Below, piece after piece: positions 6,509 through 15,167 of a stretch of 64,000 nucleotides of DNA; position 1 is the first letter of the stretch, and each line of letters starts with the position of its first letter. The DNA is from CAYNJY01 sp964397755 (GTDB lineage Bacteria; Patescibacteriota; Microgenomatia; UBA10105; UBA927), in assembly GCA_964397755.1 (NCBI GenBank), contig CAYNJY010000001.1, forward strand, positions 18,533 through 82,532, given 5' to 3'. A model generated the notes under the pieces. It did not search any database. It worked only from the letters and a program-made list of their open reading frames with translations, and had not been told where the DNA came from. A program made the position numbers and the translations under genes.

Positions 6509-7517
6509 CGTGCCGCAGGTGTTTCCTGAAAAATTCGATATCCCTCCCAACCACCGTATCCCACGCGCCCACCATGTTGTGATCTGCACCCGGATACACG
6601 AAGTAGTTGACGTCCTTTCCGAGTTCTTTAAGTCGAGCAGTAAGTTCGTCACTCCATTTTTTCGGGACCGACCCATCAGCTGTTCCTTGGTGAACCTGAA
6701 GGGGCGCGCTGATGCGATCAAGGTAGTTCGGCATTGAAAAAAGCTCGACGTCGTAGTCTTCTTCAAACTTTGCGAGCCGCTTGCGCAAAAACTTCCCCCG
6801 GTCCGTCGCTTCATCGGTATAGTAGAGGATCGAGTATGGAAAGGGTTTCGTCACCGGCGCCCAGAGGGTCGTGGGAAAAGAAGTCCGTAAGACCTCAAGG
6901 ATGGTTAGCGCAATTTGCCCGCCGTTGCTGTGGCCCCAGATGCCGATCCGATCGGGATCTGCCATCGGTAAGGTTTTGATTGAGGCAAGGAAGGCAAGGG
7001 CAGTCGTGTAGGTCTGAAACCGTTCTTCAAACACATCGTTACTGGGCATATCGCTGCCGCCGTAGCCCAAAAAGTCCGGCGCAAGCGAGATAAAACCATT
7101 GGTGGCAAACACTTCCGCACTCCTTCGCGTTCCATCTCCAGTCTGGTATTTCTCCCGATCGATGTACCCGCGAAACTGCACAACCACCGGTTTCTTATTT
7201 TCCTCCGTAGCGCTTCGAGGTATATGAGCTTGACCAGTTACTTTCTTAGAGTCACTCAAAAAGGAGAACCGATAGACCGTATACGCCGACGTCGTCGCCA
7301 TCGACTCCTCGAGCACAATCTGGCTGCCTTGGTATTCCCGCTTTCCTAGGGTATCGATCGTATAGCGATCAAGAGGCTTTTCGCTCCGCAGAATTACCGG
7401 CGAACGTATGCCCCCTCCTGATCTTCGCAACAGATACCCCGCGCCGACGGCCACCCAAAGCATGAAGAACGCCAAGAAGAACACCAAGAGTACGATGTCC
7501 TTTCTCCTCCAATCCAT
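6489..7517 (-). CDS. Membrane-anchored alpha/beta hydrolase (S9/prolyl-oligopeptidase-like)
   Basis: 342 residues. One N-terminal hydrophobic anchor at about residues 7-27, then an alpha/beta hydrolase fold. The nucleophile elbow is GIWGHSNGGQ (GxSxG), the acid is likely in HQGTADGSVP and the catalytic His in GADHNMVG. Probably an extracytoplasmic esterase or peptidase. ATG at 7517 chosen because the anchor starts there; a longer frame enters the preceding palindromic repeat. Neighbour of the PaaX-like gene on the same strand, separated by a partial GCGGCCGC palindrome. Confidence 0.85.
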   Translation of the reverse strand: MDWRRKDIVLLVFFLAFFMLWVAVGAGYLLRRSGGGIRSPVILRSEKPLDRYTIDTLGKREYQGSQIVLEESMATTSAYTVYRFSFLSDSKKVTGQAHIPRSATEENKKPVVVQFRGYIDREKYQTGDGTRRSAEVFATNGFISLAPDFLGYGGSDMPSNDVFEERFQTYTTALAFLASIKTLPMADPDRIGIWGHSNGGQIALTILEVLRTSFPTTLWAPVTKPFPYSILYYTDEATDRGKFLRKRLAKFEEDYDVELFSMPNYLDRISAPLQVHQGTADGSVPKKWSDELTARLKELGKDVNYFVYPGADHNMVGAWDTVVGRDIEFFRKHLRHAMKLLP

Positions 7518-7542
7518 AATGTACAAATAAACAAGCGGCCGC
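7518..7542 (+). repeat. Half copy of the GCGGCCGC palindrome
   Basis: Carries AATGTACAAATAAACAAG followed by GCGGCCGCT, one arm and the core of the perfect palindrome at 8342-8383. Sits directly before the ATG of the hydrolase gene. Confidence 0.7.
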
Positions 7543-7546
7543 TCCC

Positions 7547-8323
7547 TCATCTCTCCACTTGTTTCTGAAATGCACGGTATGCACGCTCTCCCAGCCAATC
7601 TTTTGGTACCAGTGAGAAGGGCAGCTGTGGATCATCGGCAAGGATCGAGTAATACTGAATGGCTAACTGAAATGGCGTCTTTCTTCCCGCACGTACATCC
7701 TGAAGGAAATTACTATATCGACGGTTCAGCTCTGAGAGACCGTAGACCCGATCCAAAAGATTTGGTAACTCCTCCTCGCCCAAAGCCCCATCGCGCCCGA
7801 GCTTCGATACCAACATCGTGCCGCGCAATCCGTAGTGGTTGATGAAGTCATCGACAAGATCGCGGGGATTATAGGGCGTGACCCAAAGGCTCTCTTGGAG
7901 CATCCCACAGCCGATGCGGCGTAGATATTCCCTGAGCATGTCTCGCTTTTGGCGGTGCGTCTCGGCAACATCGTAGGATACGAGGTACAGAGTGCCGTCC
8001 CACGGTCGCTTCTCCTGATATGTCGGCAGAAGCTTGGCGAGCCTCCGGCGACCAGCAGCGGTAATGGCAATATCAGTTGGACTGCGTTTCCGTCTTTGGG
8101 AAATGAATCGCTGTCTGCGAAGCTGGGTGAGGGCGTGTTTGAATGTGTCGTAGTTGACGTCAGAAAGAGCATCCTCAGCCTCTTGAAACATCCGGTAGGC
8201 CCCGACGCTTGTCTTTGATTTTCCAAAACTTGCACCCCAGAGATAAAAACAGAAGAGCACCGCGTTGGTCGTACCGCGAAGCAGCCCTTCCGTCGCCTGT
8301 CCAATAACTTCCTTCGACCTCAT
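7547..8323 (-). CDS. PaaX-like transcriptional regulator
   Basis: 258 residues. N-terminal winged helix (about residues 40-95, LTQLRRQRFISQRRK), then a ferredoxin-like domain that resembles Cas2: WDGTLYLVSYDVAETHRQKRD...LRRIGCGMLQESLWVTPYN, and a C-terminal helical part. This order is that of PaaX family repressors. Such proteins are often mislabelled Cas2; no CRISPR array or other cas gene is here. ATG at 8323 follows TATAGT by 6 bases; a TTG start at 8350 would lie inside the palindrome. The large palindrome at 8342-8383 sits just upstream of the promoter. Confidence 0.8.
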   Translation of the reverse strand: MRSKEVIGQATEGLLRGTTNAVLFCFYLWGASFGKSKTSVGAYRMFQEAEDALSDVNYDTFKHALTQLRRQRFISQRRKRSPTDIAITAAGRRRLAKLLPTYQEKRPWDGTLYLVSYDVAETHRQKRDMLREYLRRIGCGMLQESLWVTPYNPRDLVDDFINHYGLRGTMLVSKLGRDGALGEEELPNLLDRVYGLSELNRRYSNFLQDVRAGRKTPFQLAIQYYSILADDPQLPFSLVPKDWLGERAYRAFQKQVER

Positions 8324-8341
8324 ACCCTCACTATACCGCGC

Positions 8342-8383
8342 AATGTACAAATAGACAAGCGGCCGCTTGTCTATTTGTACATT
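8342..8383 (+). repeat. Perfect 42-bp palindrome centred on GCGGCCGC
   Basis: Two 21-base arms without loop; each arm reads AATGTACAAATAGACAAG then the half core. No T-run follows on either strand, so it is not a standard terminator. Variant or half copies at 7518, 61622 and 62350; a different-armed relative with the same core at 44386. Confidence 0.9.
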
Positions 8384-8502
8384 AAAGCTCCAGGGGCTGA
8401 TCCGCCAGCTGGCGGACTCGGATCCCTCGCGAAGGAGGATGAAAAGAGTGTTGCTAATTCACCGGAGGAATTATCCAATAAGGATAGGAGACAGAAGGGA
8501 GA

Positions 8503-9708
8503 TTATAAAACCTTAAGCTTCTTCCCCACCCTCTCAAACGCTTTGATGCCAAAGTCTAGATCGCGCTTGGTGTGACCAGCCGAAGGCATCACCCTTATGC
8601 GGGCTTTCCCCAGCGCTACCATGGGGAATTTGATGGCTGTGGCAAAGACTCCGTGTTCCATGAGTCTTTTGGAAAACTCTTTGGCCAAGTTCTCTCCTCC
8701 CAGCATAACCGGGGTAATGGGTGTCTGCGTACGGCCGGTATCAAAGCCGAGCTTCCGGAACCCTATCCGCAAATACCTGGCATTGTCCCAGAGCTTCTTC
8801 ACTAACGACTTTGACCTCGACAGAATCTTTACTCCTTCAATAACCGCCGCGGTGTCCCCGACCGTCAAGCCAGTTGAAAAAAGGTACGGCCTCCCCTTTT
8901 GCCGGTAGTACTCGATAAGTTCTCGTTTACCGGCAATCACTCCACCCAAAACACCAAACGCCTTCGACAAGGTCCCGACTTCGATGTCCACTTTCCCATG
9001 AAGCTTAAAGTGATGGACAATCCCCCGACCTTCTCCGAGGACTCCCTCTCCATGCGCGTCGTCAACCATGGTAATCGCTCCGTATTTTTTCGCCAGTCTG
9101 ACAATCTGCGGAAGCGCTGCAATGTCTCCTTCCATGCTAAAGACTCCATCGGTCACGACGAGCACCAAAGGCTTAGACCCATCGCTGCGAGAGGTCTTAA
9201 CAAGTTCAACTGCTTCCTTAAGCCGCACCTCAAGATCGGCCATGTCGTTGTGCTTGTAAATCAACTTGTTTTTAACCTGAGCGAGTCTGATCGCATCGAT
9301 AATTGAGGCGTGATTGAGCTCGTCGGAGATGACGATATCTTCTTTACCCATAATCGTTTGGATGGCAACGATGTTGGCGATAAACCCACCCGGTAGGAGG
9401 AAGGCCGCCTCCGCTCCCTTAAACTTGGCCAGTGCCTCCTCCGCCTGCATATGGAGTTTGAGGTTGCCCGATATCGGCCGGACAGCGCCCGGCCCGACAC
9501 CATATTTTTTAACTGCCGTAACCACCGCCGCAACCAAACGTTTATCAGAGGCAAGCCCTAAATAGTTGTTGGAGCAAAAGTTGAGGAGCCTTTTCCCGTC
9601 AATCGTAAACCAGGCGCCCTGGGGCGACTCCAGAACGCGAACGGGGGTGTAGAGCCCCTTCTCTATCATCTGGTTAATCGTGTCGTAGTAGGGTTTGAGG
9701 GGATTCAT
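8503..9708 (-). CDS. kbl: Glycine C-acetyltransferase (2-amino-3-ketobutyrate CoA ligase)
   Basis: PLP enzyme that cleaves 2-amino-3-ketobutyrate with CoA to glycine and acetyl-CoA. 401 residues, full length for the alpha-oxoamine synthase family. Seen: NFCSNNYLGLASD, VRPISGNLKLHMQAE (here SGN replaces the usual SGT-type), DELNHASIIDAIRL, VDDAHGEGVLG and the PLP-lysine in GTLSKAFG. Biotin or heme family members (BioF, HemA) are less likely given the adjacent threonine dehydrogenase. It is the downstream gene of a tdh-kbl pair. Confidence 0.93.
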   Translation of the reverse strand: MNPLKPYYDTINQMIEKGLYTPVRVLESPQGAWFTIDGKRLLNFCSNNYLGLASDKRLVAAVVTAVKKYGVGPGAVRPISGNLKLHMQAEEALAKFKGAEAAFLLPGGFIANIVAIQTIMGKEDIVISDELNHASIIDAIRLAQVKNKLIYKHNDMADLEVRLKEAVELVKTSRSDGSKPLVLVVTDGVFSMEGDIAALPQIVRLAKKYGAITMVDDAHGEGVLGEGRGIVHHFKLHGKVDIEVGTLSKAFGVLGGVIAGKRELIEYYRQKGRPYLFSTGLTVGDTAAVIEGVKILSRSKSLVKKLWDNARYLRIGFRKLGFDTGRTQTPITPVMLGGENLAKEFSKRLMEHGVFATAIKFPMVALGKARIRVMPSAGHTKRDLDFGIKAFERVGKKLKVL

Positions 9709-9720
9709 AGATTCAAGTCC

Positions 9721-9798
9721 ATTGTTATATTGTTATGTTACTGTATTTAATTTTCATATTGTCTTCAACACTATAACAATATAACCATGTAACAATCT
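9721..9798 (+). repeat. Inverted octamer repeats between tdh and kbl
   Basis: ATTGTTATATTGTTATGT-type repeats on one side and ACTATAACAATATAACC-type on the other can fold as a long AT-rich hairpin. The region has no gene; it separates the two genes of the tdh-kbl pair. Confidence 0.65.
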
Positions 9799-9799
9799 C

Positions 9800-10846
9800 T
9801 TACTCGTCGTAAGGATGAAGAAGTATCTTTCCACATCTCCCACTCTTCATCACCGCCATTGCTTTCTCAAAATCTTTCAGTTTGAACTCATGGGTAATGA
9901 TCTTACCCAAATTTATTCTATTGGCTTTGAGGAGCTCGCTTACCTGGTACCAGGTTTCCCAGATTCTCCGGCCGAAAACAGAGGTGATAGTCATTTCTTT
10001 ATTGATGAGATATTTGCCGACATTCAGTGTTACGTCTTGCTTGGGAATCCCAAACGCAACCATGACGCCAGCAATCCGTACCGCCTCGAGTGCCTGAGAA
10101 TACGCCAACGGGTTGCCGGACATTTCCAAAACCACGTCGCACTGATTTATAAAGGCCTTAGGCAGCTCTTCGTACACTGCGTCACACCCCATGGCTTTCC
10201 CCAATTTCCGGCGGTAGGGACTACGGTTGATGCCAATCACTTGGCGCGCTCCATACGCGCGGGCGACCGCCGCGGCACACAGTCCCGTCGGGCCGAGCCC
10301 AAAAATCACCACGCGCTTTCCCGGCACATTGGCTTTGGTGACGACATGGACGGCGTTACCCAGCGGCTCTTGGGTGCTCATCCACTCAAGGGGAATTGTT
10401 CTATCATTCTTCCAGCTTGTTCGGATGGGAATGGTCGTATACTCGGCAAAGCCGCCGTCGCGGCCGATGCCAAAAAGCTCCATATTCTCGCAGATATGGC
10501 GATTCCCTGTCCGGCACTGGTAGCAGCATCCGCAGAAGATGTGCGTTTCTGAGGAAACCAAGTCACCTTTTTTAATATTTTCCGGTTCCCCATTGATGTC
10601 GATCACTTCGCCGACCACTTCGTGACCAATGACAATTGGCGGCTTGATGTGCCCGGCCGCCCACGCTGTCCAGTCGTAGATAGAAATATCCGTGCCACAG
10701 ATACTTGCGGCTTTGACTTTTACCAAAAGCTCGCCCGGCTTGGGCGTAGGAACAGGGACTTGTTTGAGGACGACGCCGGGGGCGGCTTTGACCTTCACCA
10801 CAGCCAGCATCGTGCCCAGAGCCCGGCGAGTGGGAGTGGATTTCAT
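9800..10846 (-). CDS. tdh: L-threonine 3-dehydrogenase (zinc MDR family)
   Basis: Oxidises threonine to 2-amino-3-ketobutyrate with NAD. 348 residues. Catalytic zinc site: SICGTDISIYDW and GHEVVGEV; structural zinc Cys cluster CGCCYQCRTGNRHICE; Rossmann motif GLGPTGLCAAAVARAYGA. The first 12 residues are extra relative to most Tdh; an ATG at 10810 (MLAVVKVKAAPG) may be the real start. Threonine product feeds kbl directly downstream. Other MDR alcohol dehydrogenases are possible, but the neighbour decides. Confidence 0.9.
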   Translation of the reverse strand: MKSTPTRRALGTMLAVVKVKAAPGVVLKQVPVPTPKPGELLVKVKAASICGTDISIYDWTAWAAGHIKPPIVIGHEVVGEVIDINGEPENIKKGDLVSSETHIFCGCCYQCRTGNRHICENMELFGIGRDGGFAEYTTIPIRTSWKNDRTIPLEWMSTQEPLGNAVHVVTKANVPGKRVVIFGLGPTGLCAAAVARAYGARQVIGINRSPYRRKLGKAMGCDAVYEELPKAFINQCDVVLEMSGNPLAYSQALEAVRIAGVMVAFGIPKQDVTLNVGKYLINKEMTITSVFGRRIWETWYQVSELLKANRINLGKIITHEFKLKDFEKAMAVMKSGRCGKILLHPYDE

Positions 10847-10972
10847 AGAAAATTAGTCGACTGGTTTCCAAATAATCCTTCGGTGGTCACCATCCGGAGA
10901 CCGCCTTCGGTGTCTACCGAATGGTGCGCGTCTTCACCCATCAAACAAATTCATGGTAAAATACTGTGTGTT

Positions 10973-11044
10973 GCCTGGATAGCTTAGTGGTAAAGCACAC
11001 CCTTGGTAAGGGTGAGACCGCGGGTTCAATCCCCGCTCCAGGCT
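10973..11044 (+). tRNA. tRNA-Thr(GGU)
   Basis: Acceptor GCCTGGA/TCCAGGC, anticodon stem CACCC/GGGTG with loop TTGGTAA (GGU), T-arm GCGGG TTCAATC CCCGC. No encoded CCA. Third Thr-type tRNA in the window. Confidence 0.95.
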
Positions 11045-11055
11045 CAAAATTCGCC

Positions 11056-11919
11056 TTAGACAAGGAGAAGAATTATTCCGAACGTAACCCCGAGTACACC
11101 GAGGAATTTTTTGCCCGATAAGCTATCCCCAAGGAGCCACGCGACTAAAATGGTGTAGAGGGCGTTGGACGCAGTATTGATCGCGTTGACGTACCCGATA
11201 TTAGGGGAGGCTACCTCCGCAACCTGAAAGAAGTAGTAAAAGAGCGTCACCGATATGCCAATCCCCAAAAGAAGCACTGCTCGTTCAGTGGTCATCTTTA
11301 TTCGAGACATCTGCCAATGAATACCAAGATCAAACAGTGAAATAATGGCAACAATACCATGCAGATAAAAAAGGTATACCACAACGGGAACCCCTTGGAA
11401 GACCATCCATCGTCCCGCAAGTCGGAGCGTCCCGAAGAGGAAAAACGTGACAAAAGACAAGCCGACCCAGGTGAGGCCGGTATCCTTGTGGCGGACTTTC
11501 TCCCCGGCAATGACAAGAGTAGTGCTCGCAAGAACGATGATGATAGCGGCAAACTTCTGCCATGGCAGTACGGAACCGAAGAGAAAAATCGCGGCGATAC
11601 CAGTATAAATCGCGTAACTCTTCTGGATGATAAGACTGTAGCCGGCGTTGGGAGCTTTCGTGATAGCGTAGTAGGAAACAAGTGCGCTAAACCAGTTCAG
11701 AAACAACGAGATAAGAAACACCATTGTCAGTTGAGCCAAGGGGAGCACAAACGATAGGCCCTTTGAACTTCCTAAGAGGTAATACAAAAGTGGCGGAACA
11801 GAGAAATTTGCCACCATGTAAAGCTTTCCCGGTATTCCCTTCTGCTGCGCCCGTCGGAGGATGAGGTAGTAGACGTTTGAGAAAACGAGCATGAGAAGGC
11901 TGGCGATGATCCAGTTCAT
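11056..11919 (-). CDS. EamA/DMT-superfamily permease
   Basis: 287 residues with about ten hydrophobic helices in two five-helix halves, as in the drug/metabolite transporter superfamily. The second half ends with the typical NTASNALYTILVAWLLGDSLS and a last GVTFGIILLLV helix. Substrate cannot be told. TATAAT lies 6 bases before the ATG. A second, similar permease is at 12364, on the other side of the SAM decarboxylase gene. Confidence 0.85.
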   Translation of the reverse strand: MNWIIASLLMLVFSNVYYLILRRAQQKGIPGKLYMVANFSVPPLLYYLLGSSKGLSFVLPLAQLTMVFLISLFLNWFSALVSYYAITKAPNAGYSLIIQKSYAIYTGIAAIFLFGSVLPWQKFAAIIIVLASTTLVIAGEKVRHKDTGLTWVGLSFVTFFLFGTLRLAGRWMVFQGVPVVVYLFYLHGIVAIISLFDLGIHWQMSRIKMTTERAVLLLGIGISVTLFYYFFQVAEVASPNIGYVNAINTASNALYTILVAWLLGDSLSGKKFLGVLGVTFGIILLLV

Positions 11920-11980
11920 TTCCCCATTATACTAAAATTCCTTCTTGACAGTTTGTAAAAAATCTCTACCTTATGGATAC

Positions 11981-12367
11981 ATGCTCAATTCTCCACTGCC
12001 CGGGGAGGAAAACTTTTTCGGTCAGGAACTTATCCTTAACCTCTACGACTGCGACTTGGCAACCATCTCTTCTGCAGAAAAAATTAAGGAGTTCGCCATA
12101 ACACTTTGTGATGAAGTTATCAAAATGAAGCGCTACGGCGAGCCTCTCATCCCTCACTTCGGCCATGACAACCCCATCTCGTCCGGCTACTCGCTGGTGC
12201 AACTTATCGAAACCAGTTCGGTTACGGCCCACTTTTCGGAGTACAAGAGAAGCGTCTACCTCAACATCTTCTCCTGCGCGTGGTTCGATCCGGAGAAAAC
12301 CACCGAGTTTTGCAAGAAATTTTTTGGAGCCAAACGCGTCCAGTCCCACCTCATCAAGCGGGGCTAA
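11981..12367 (+). CDS. speD: S-adenosylmethionine decarboxylase proenzyme
   Basis: Pyruvoyl enzyme that makes decarboxylated SAM for polyamine synthesis. 128 residues. GQELILNLYDCD resembles the family's N-terminal strand; ETSSVTAHFSEYKRSVYLNIFSC corresponds to the self-cleavage Ser and catalytic His region of the prokaryotic class (usual form ESHITIHTWPE). KFFGAKRVQSHLIKRG matches the C-terminus. ATG at 11981 chosen; the TTG at 11945 is part of a TTGACA box. No spermidine synthase is in the window, so the partner must be elsewhere. Flanked by two permease genes. Confidence 0.85.
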   Translation: MLNSPLPGEENFFGQELILNLYDCDLATISSAEKIKEFAITLCDEVIKMKRYGEPLIPHFGHDNPISSGYSLVQLIETSSVTAHFSEYKRSVYLNIFSCAWFDPEKTTEFCKKFFGAKRVQSHLIKRG

Positions 12368-13227
12368 AGAGACAGCCGGATCGCCGCCCCAACCATCACC
12401 GCTGTAGCGGTAAAGCGGATCGCCCACACGCGCGGGAGGTGCTTCTCGAGGATCTGCGGGGCAACGAGAGAGAGCGCAAACGTCACGATCATCGAGAGCG
12501 GTACGGTCTGAATGGCGGCAGTGATACCAACGTTTTCGGCCAATGCCTTGTACGCGGCAAGTCCTCCGAGCGCCGCGAGCATACCATTCAGTACGGGTCC
12601 ACGATACACCTTGAGTTTCGTCCGCCGTATATCTTTCCAAAACAGTGGCACAGTCGGAAGGAGAAAGAACTGCGTCAGGAGATTCCCCCACAGGGCTGTC
12701 TCCCAGTAGGAATTGTGCTGCATCGCGTTTTTTACGGTGCCGCCGTAGATGGCCGAGACAACTGTCGCGGTAAGGACGAGCACGATTTCCGGCCTGAAAA
12801 AAGATCGCAGCCGAAGCCGCTCATCCATGCCTACAAACAACCCTGCAAGTGTGAGAAGGACAATAAGCCATACCTGCCACAGCTCCACCCTCTCGCCGAA
12901 GACGACGGCGCCGAGAAGGACGCTTACCGGAACCCGAAACGAATATAATGGCACGAGAACCGTGATGTCCAGTTTGTAGAGCGAGAGGATATACAAGGTA
13001 CCCGCAAGTGCGGAAAAGATACCGACGAGGAACACGGAGTTCCAGTCTGCCGGCAGTCCGGCACCCGCGGCGATGGCAAACGGTGTCGTTCCCAAGACAA
13101 TTACGAGCGTCCAGACGAAGTTAAAGAGCCACGGGTTTCGAAGCTGGTACTTGCTTGAAAGCTTGCCGACGACGATACTCGTCGCGTAGAAAAAGTTCGA
13201 CAGCCACGCATAAGCAATGTATGACAT
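12364..13227 (-). CDS. EamA/DMT-superfamily permease
   Basis: 287 residues, about ten membrane helices, two repeats. PVSVLLGAVVFGERVELWQ is the family's signature segment at the end of the first half. Overlaps the convergent speD gene by 4 bases. TATAGT lies 7 bases before its ATG. Might export or import an amino acid or polyamine, but only the position next to speD suggests this. Confidence 0.85.
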   Translation of the reverse strand: MSYIAYAWLSNFFYATSIVVGKLSSKYQLRNPWLFNFVWTLVIVLGTTPFAIAAGAGLPADWNSVFLVGIFSALAGTLYILSLYKLDITVLVPLYSFRVPVSVLLGAVVFGERVELWQVWLIVLLTLAGLFVGMDERLRLRSFFRPEIVLVLTATVVSAIYGGTVKNAMQHNSYWETALWGNLLTQFFLLPTVPLFWKDIRRTKLKVYRGPVLNGMLAALGGLAAYKALAENVGITAAIQTVPLSMIVTFALSLVAPQILEKHLPRVWAIRFTATAVMVGAAIRLSL

Positions 13228-13273
13228 AGCTCAAACTATAGCACACGAGGCTCGTGGTTGATATGATGGAGCT

Positions 13274-14152
13274 ATGAATCTTCTGTCGTTGTTTGCGAGT
13301 TTGGTATTCGCCGCCGAGATGGTAGTGTCGCCGCTAGCCGGCGAGGTTCCCGCTATAGCTGTCCCTCTCGACGCACCGGAAATTTCCTTCGGCAGCCTCC
13401 TTCCGCTTGATCCAACGACGCCGGTTCTCGGCGCAAGCGACGAGCCAATCCCGATACCCCTACCTCCGCCAACCCCAGCGCCATGTCCTGCGCGGAAAAA
13501 ATCCTACCGGATCGCAGTGATCGGCGACTCTATGGTTGACACGCTGGGCCCCGGGGTTCCACACCTTGCCGCAATGCTCAAGCGCCGCTGCCCGTCAGTC
13601 ACCTTCACCATCCTCAACTATGGTGTCGGTGGGACCAACATCGACTACGGCCTCTATCGGCTCACCAACGGCTACACGTATCTTGGCGAAGAGGTTCCGC
13701 CACTCGTTTCGCATCAGCCGGACATCGTCGTCGTCGAGTCTTTCGGATACAATCCTTATCCTTTTGACGAGGGCGCGCTCGATCGGCACTGGACAGAGCT
13801 TGCCACGATCGTCGACACATTACGCTTACACATTCCAAGTGTAAAGCTGGTTCTTGCAGCAACGATCGCGCCAAACAGCGAAGTCTTTGGCGACGGCGCA
13901 CTCAATTGGGATGAGGAAGGAAAAAGTCGCAAGGCTGCCGAGATCAAGCGCTACATCGAAAACGCTCTTCGCTTCGCTCAGAGCGAGCGACTTCCTTTCG
14001 CCGATGCCTATCACCCGAGCCTCGACCGAAACGGTGAGGGCGCGCTCGTCTACATCAACCCCGGCGACCGCATCCACTACTCCGACGCAGGAAGAGAACT
14101 GTTCGGGCGAATCGTCGCCAACACCATTATGTCAGCCAAACTCCTTGAGTAA
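13274..14152 (+). CDS. Secreted SGNH/GDSL hydrolase
   Basis: 292 residues. N-terminal signal sequence (to about residue 15), Pro-rich linker (IPIPLPPPTPAP), then an SGNH domain: VIGDSMVD (block I, catalytic Ser at about residue 85), YGVGGTNID (block II), FGYNPYP (Asn of block III) and DRIHYSDAG (block V, catalytic Asp and His). Likely removes acyl groups from surface glycans or lipids. TATGAT plus GGAG precede the ATG. Confidence 0.88.
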   Translation: MNLLSLFASLVFAAEMVVSPLAGEVPAIAVPLDAPEISFGSLLPLDPTTPVLGASDEPIPIPLPPPTPAPCPARKKSYRIAVIGDSMVDTLGPGVPHLAAMLKRRCPSVTFTILNYGVGGTNIDYGLYRLTNGYTYLGEEVPPLVSHQPDIVVVESFGYNPYPFDEGALDRHWTELATIVDTLRLHIPSVKLVLAATIAPNSEVFGDGALNWDEEGKSRKAAEIKRYIENALRFAQSERLPFADAYHPSLDRNGEGALVYINPGDRIHYSDAGRELFGRIVANTIMSAKLLE

Positions 14153-14265
14153 CACCCAGAGATGAAGTATAATCTGGAAATCCTAAATACTAATGTATAA
14201 ATCCTAAACAAGTGGTAAGTATTAAAGATTAAAATTAGAAATTAGAACTTAGAAATTTTAAAAAC

Positions 14266-14439
14266 ATGGCGAAAAAAAACCAACGGCTGCTCTTCGCGCT
14301 TATCTGCACTGTCTGCAAAAGTCAGAACTATATCACCGACCGCAACAAAATCAACACCGCGGAGAAACTCAAGCTCCGCAAGTTCTGCAAGTATTGTAGA
14401 AAGCATACCGAACATAAAGAGTCGAGCAAGCTGGATTAA
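14266..14439 (+). CDS. rpmG: Large-subunit ribosomal protein bL33
   Basis: 57 residues, starting MAKKNQRLLFALICTVC and ending in a CKYCRKHTEHKESSK tail; the two CxxC pairs (CTVC and CKYC) are those of zinc-binding L33, and the NYITDRNK motif is conserved. Preceded by TATAAT near 14170 and an AT-rich stretch with heptamers (AATTAGA units). It is not next to secE-nusG here, unlike in many bacteria. The following gene starts one base after its stop. Confidence 0.93.
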   Translation: MAKKNQRLLFALICTVCKSQNYITDRNKINTAEKLKLRKFCKYCRKHTEHKESSKLD

Positions 14440-14440
14440 C

Positions 14441-14959
14441 ATGCATCGCAATACCTTCCTGCTCGTTTTGTTCCTCGCGATTTTCGCCTCACTCGTCGTG
14501 GGCGTGAATCTCGGGCGTCGGTTCCCAACTCCCCAACCGCAGACAACCAAAACAGCGGTTTCCCCCACGTCGACACCGGTCGTGTCAGAGGGTCAAGCGC
14601 TCTCGCTTCTCGAATATCGCAACACGTACTGCGGCATTGCGTTCCGCTATCCCGGGACACTCCAGCAGATTGAGGGCGCGACGGGAAGCGCAGTCCTCGT
14701 GAATCAAGAGAAGCCCGAAGAATCTGTTGTCGTCACCTGTCAGAAGGATATTCCCCGGCCGGCGCTTGCCCCCGAGCGGATTGAGGTAGCGACCGTTTCC
14801 GGCGTCACCGCCCGGCTCTACCACGACACCTCCGCCAAAGATGGGACCCCAATTGACACACTCATTCTCCGCCACCCCAAGACGGGACTTGATGTGTTTC
14901 TTGCCGGCTCCGGCCCCACCTTCCAAGGAATACTTTCCACTCTCAAAATTCTACAGTAA
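14441..14959 (+). CDS. Membrane-anchored extracytoplasmic protein, family unknown
   Basis: 172 residues. One N-terminal hydrophobic helix (residues 5-22), a Thr/Pro-rich linker, then a globular domain that includes the motif YCGIAFRYPGTLQQIEG and ends GSGPTFQGILSTLKILQ. This arrangement resembles PsbP-like or other small alpha-beta domains anchored at the surface, but I do not recognise it firmly. Directly follows rpmG (one base apart), so co-transcribed. Confidence 0.75.
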   Translation: MHRNTFLLVLFLAIFASLVVGVNLGRRFPTPQPQTTKTAVSPTSTPVVSEGQALSLLEYRNTYCGIAFRYPGTLQQIEGATGSAVLVNQEKPEESVVVTCQKDIPRPALAPERIEVATVSGVTARLYHDTSAKDGTPIDTLILRHPKTGLDVFLAGSGPTFQGILSTLKILQ

Positions 14960-14999
14960 CAGTTTAATAAAACGTCTAAAGCTGATAAAATAGAGTTAT

Positions 15000-15073
15000 A
15001 GGGCCATCGTTCAATGGTAGGACGGCGGTCTCCAAAACCGCTAATGGTAGTTCGACTCTACCTGGCCCTGCCA
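15000..15073 (+). tRNA. tRNA-Trp(CCA)
   Basis: Acceptor AGGGCCA/TGGCCCT, D-stem GTTC/GGAC, anticodon stem GCGGT/ACCGC with loop CTCCAAA (CCA), T-arm GGTAG TTCGACT CTACC, discriminator G and an encoded 3' CCA. Confidence 0.95.
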
Positions 15074-15093
15074 GGTACCAGTCGGTACCTGGC
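15070..15093 (+). repeat. Perfect hairpin after tRNA-Trp
   Basis: GCCAGGTACC, loop AGTC, GGTACCTGGC. The first arm uses the tRNA's own GCCA end. No T-run follows, so it may be a processing or REP-like hairpin rather than a terminator. Confidence 0.7.
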
Positions 15094-15167
15094 CTGCCAA
15101 ACTACTACTAAGGAGTTGCCCCCTTTATCATCGATGAACTCACAGCCACCCGTGATATACTCTTACT

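Noticed and set aside
7547..8323. Cas2 endonuclease
   Set aside because: The middle domain looks like Cas2, but there is a winged helix before it and a helical domain after it, as in PaaX. No array, cas1 or other cas gene is present.
8342..8383. Rho-independent terminator
   Set aside because: No T-run follows on either strand, and the palindrome lies upstream of the promoter of the next gene.
11966..12691. Minus-strand frame opposite speD
   Set aside because: Composition is shadow-like, and it crosses two genes with firm identity.
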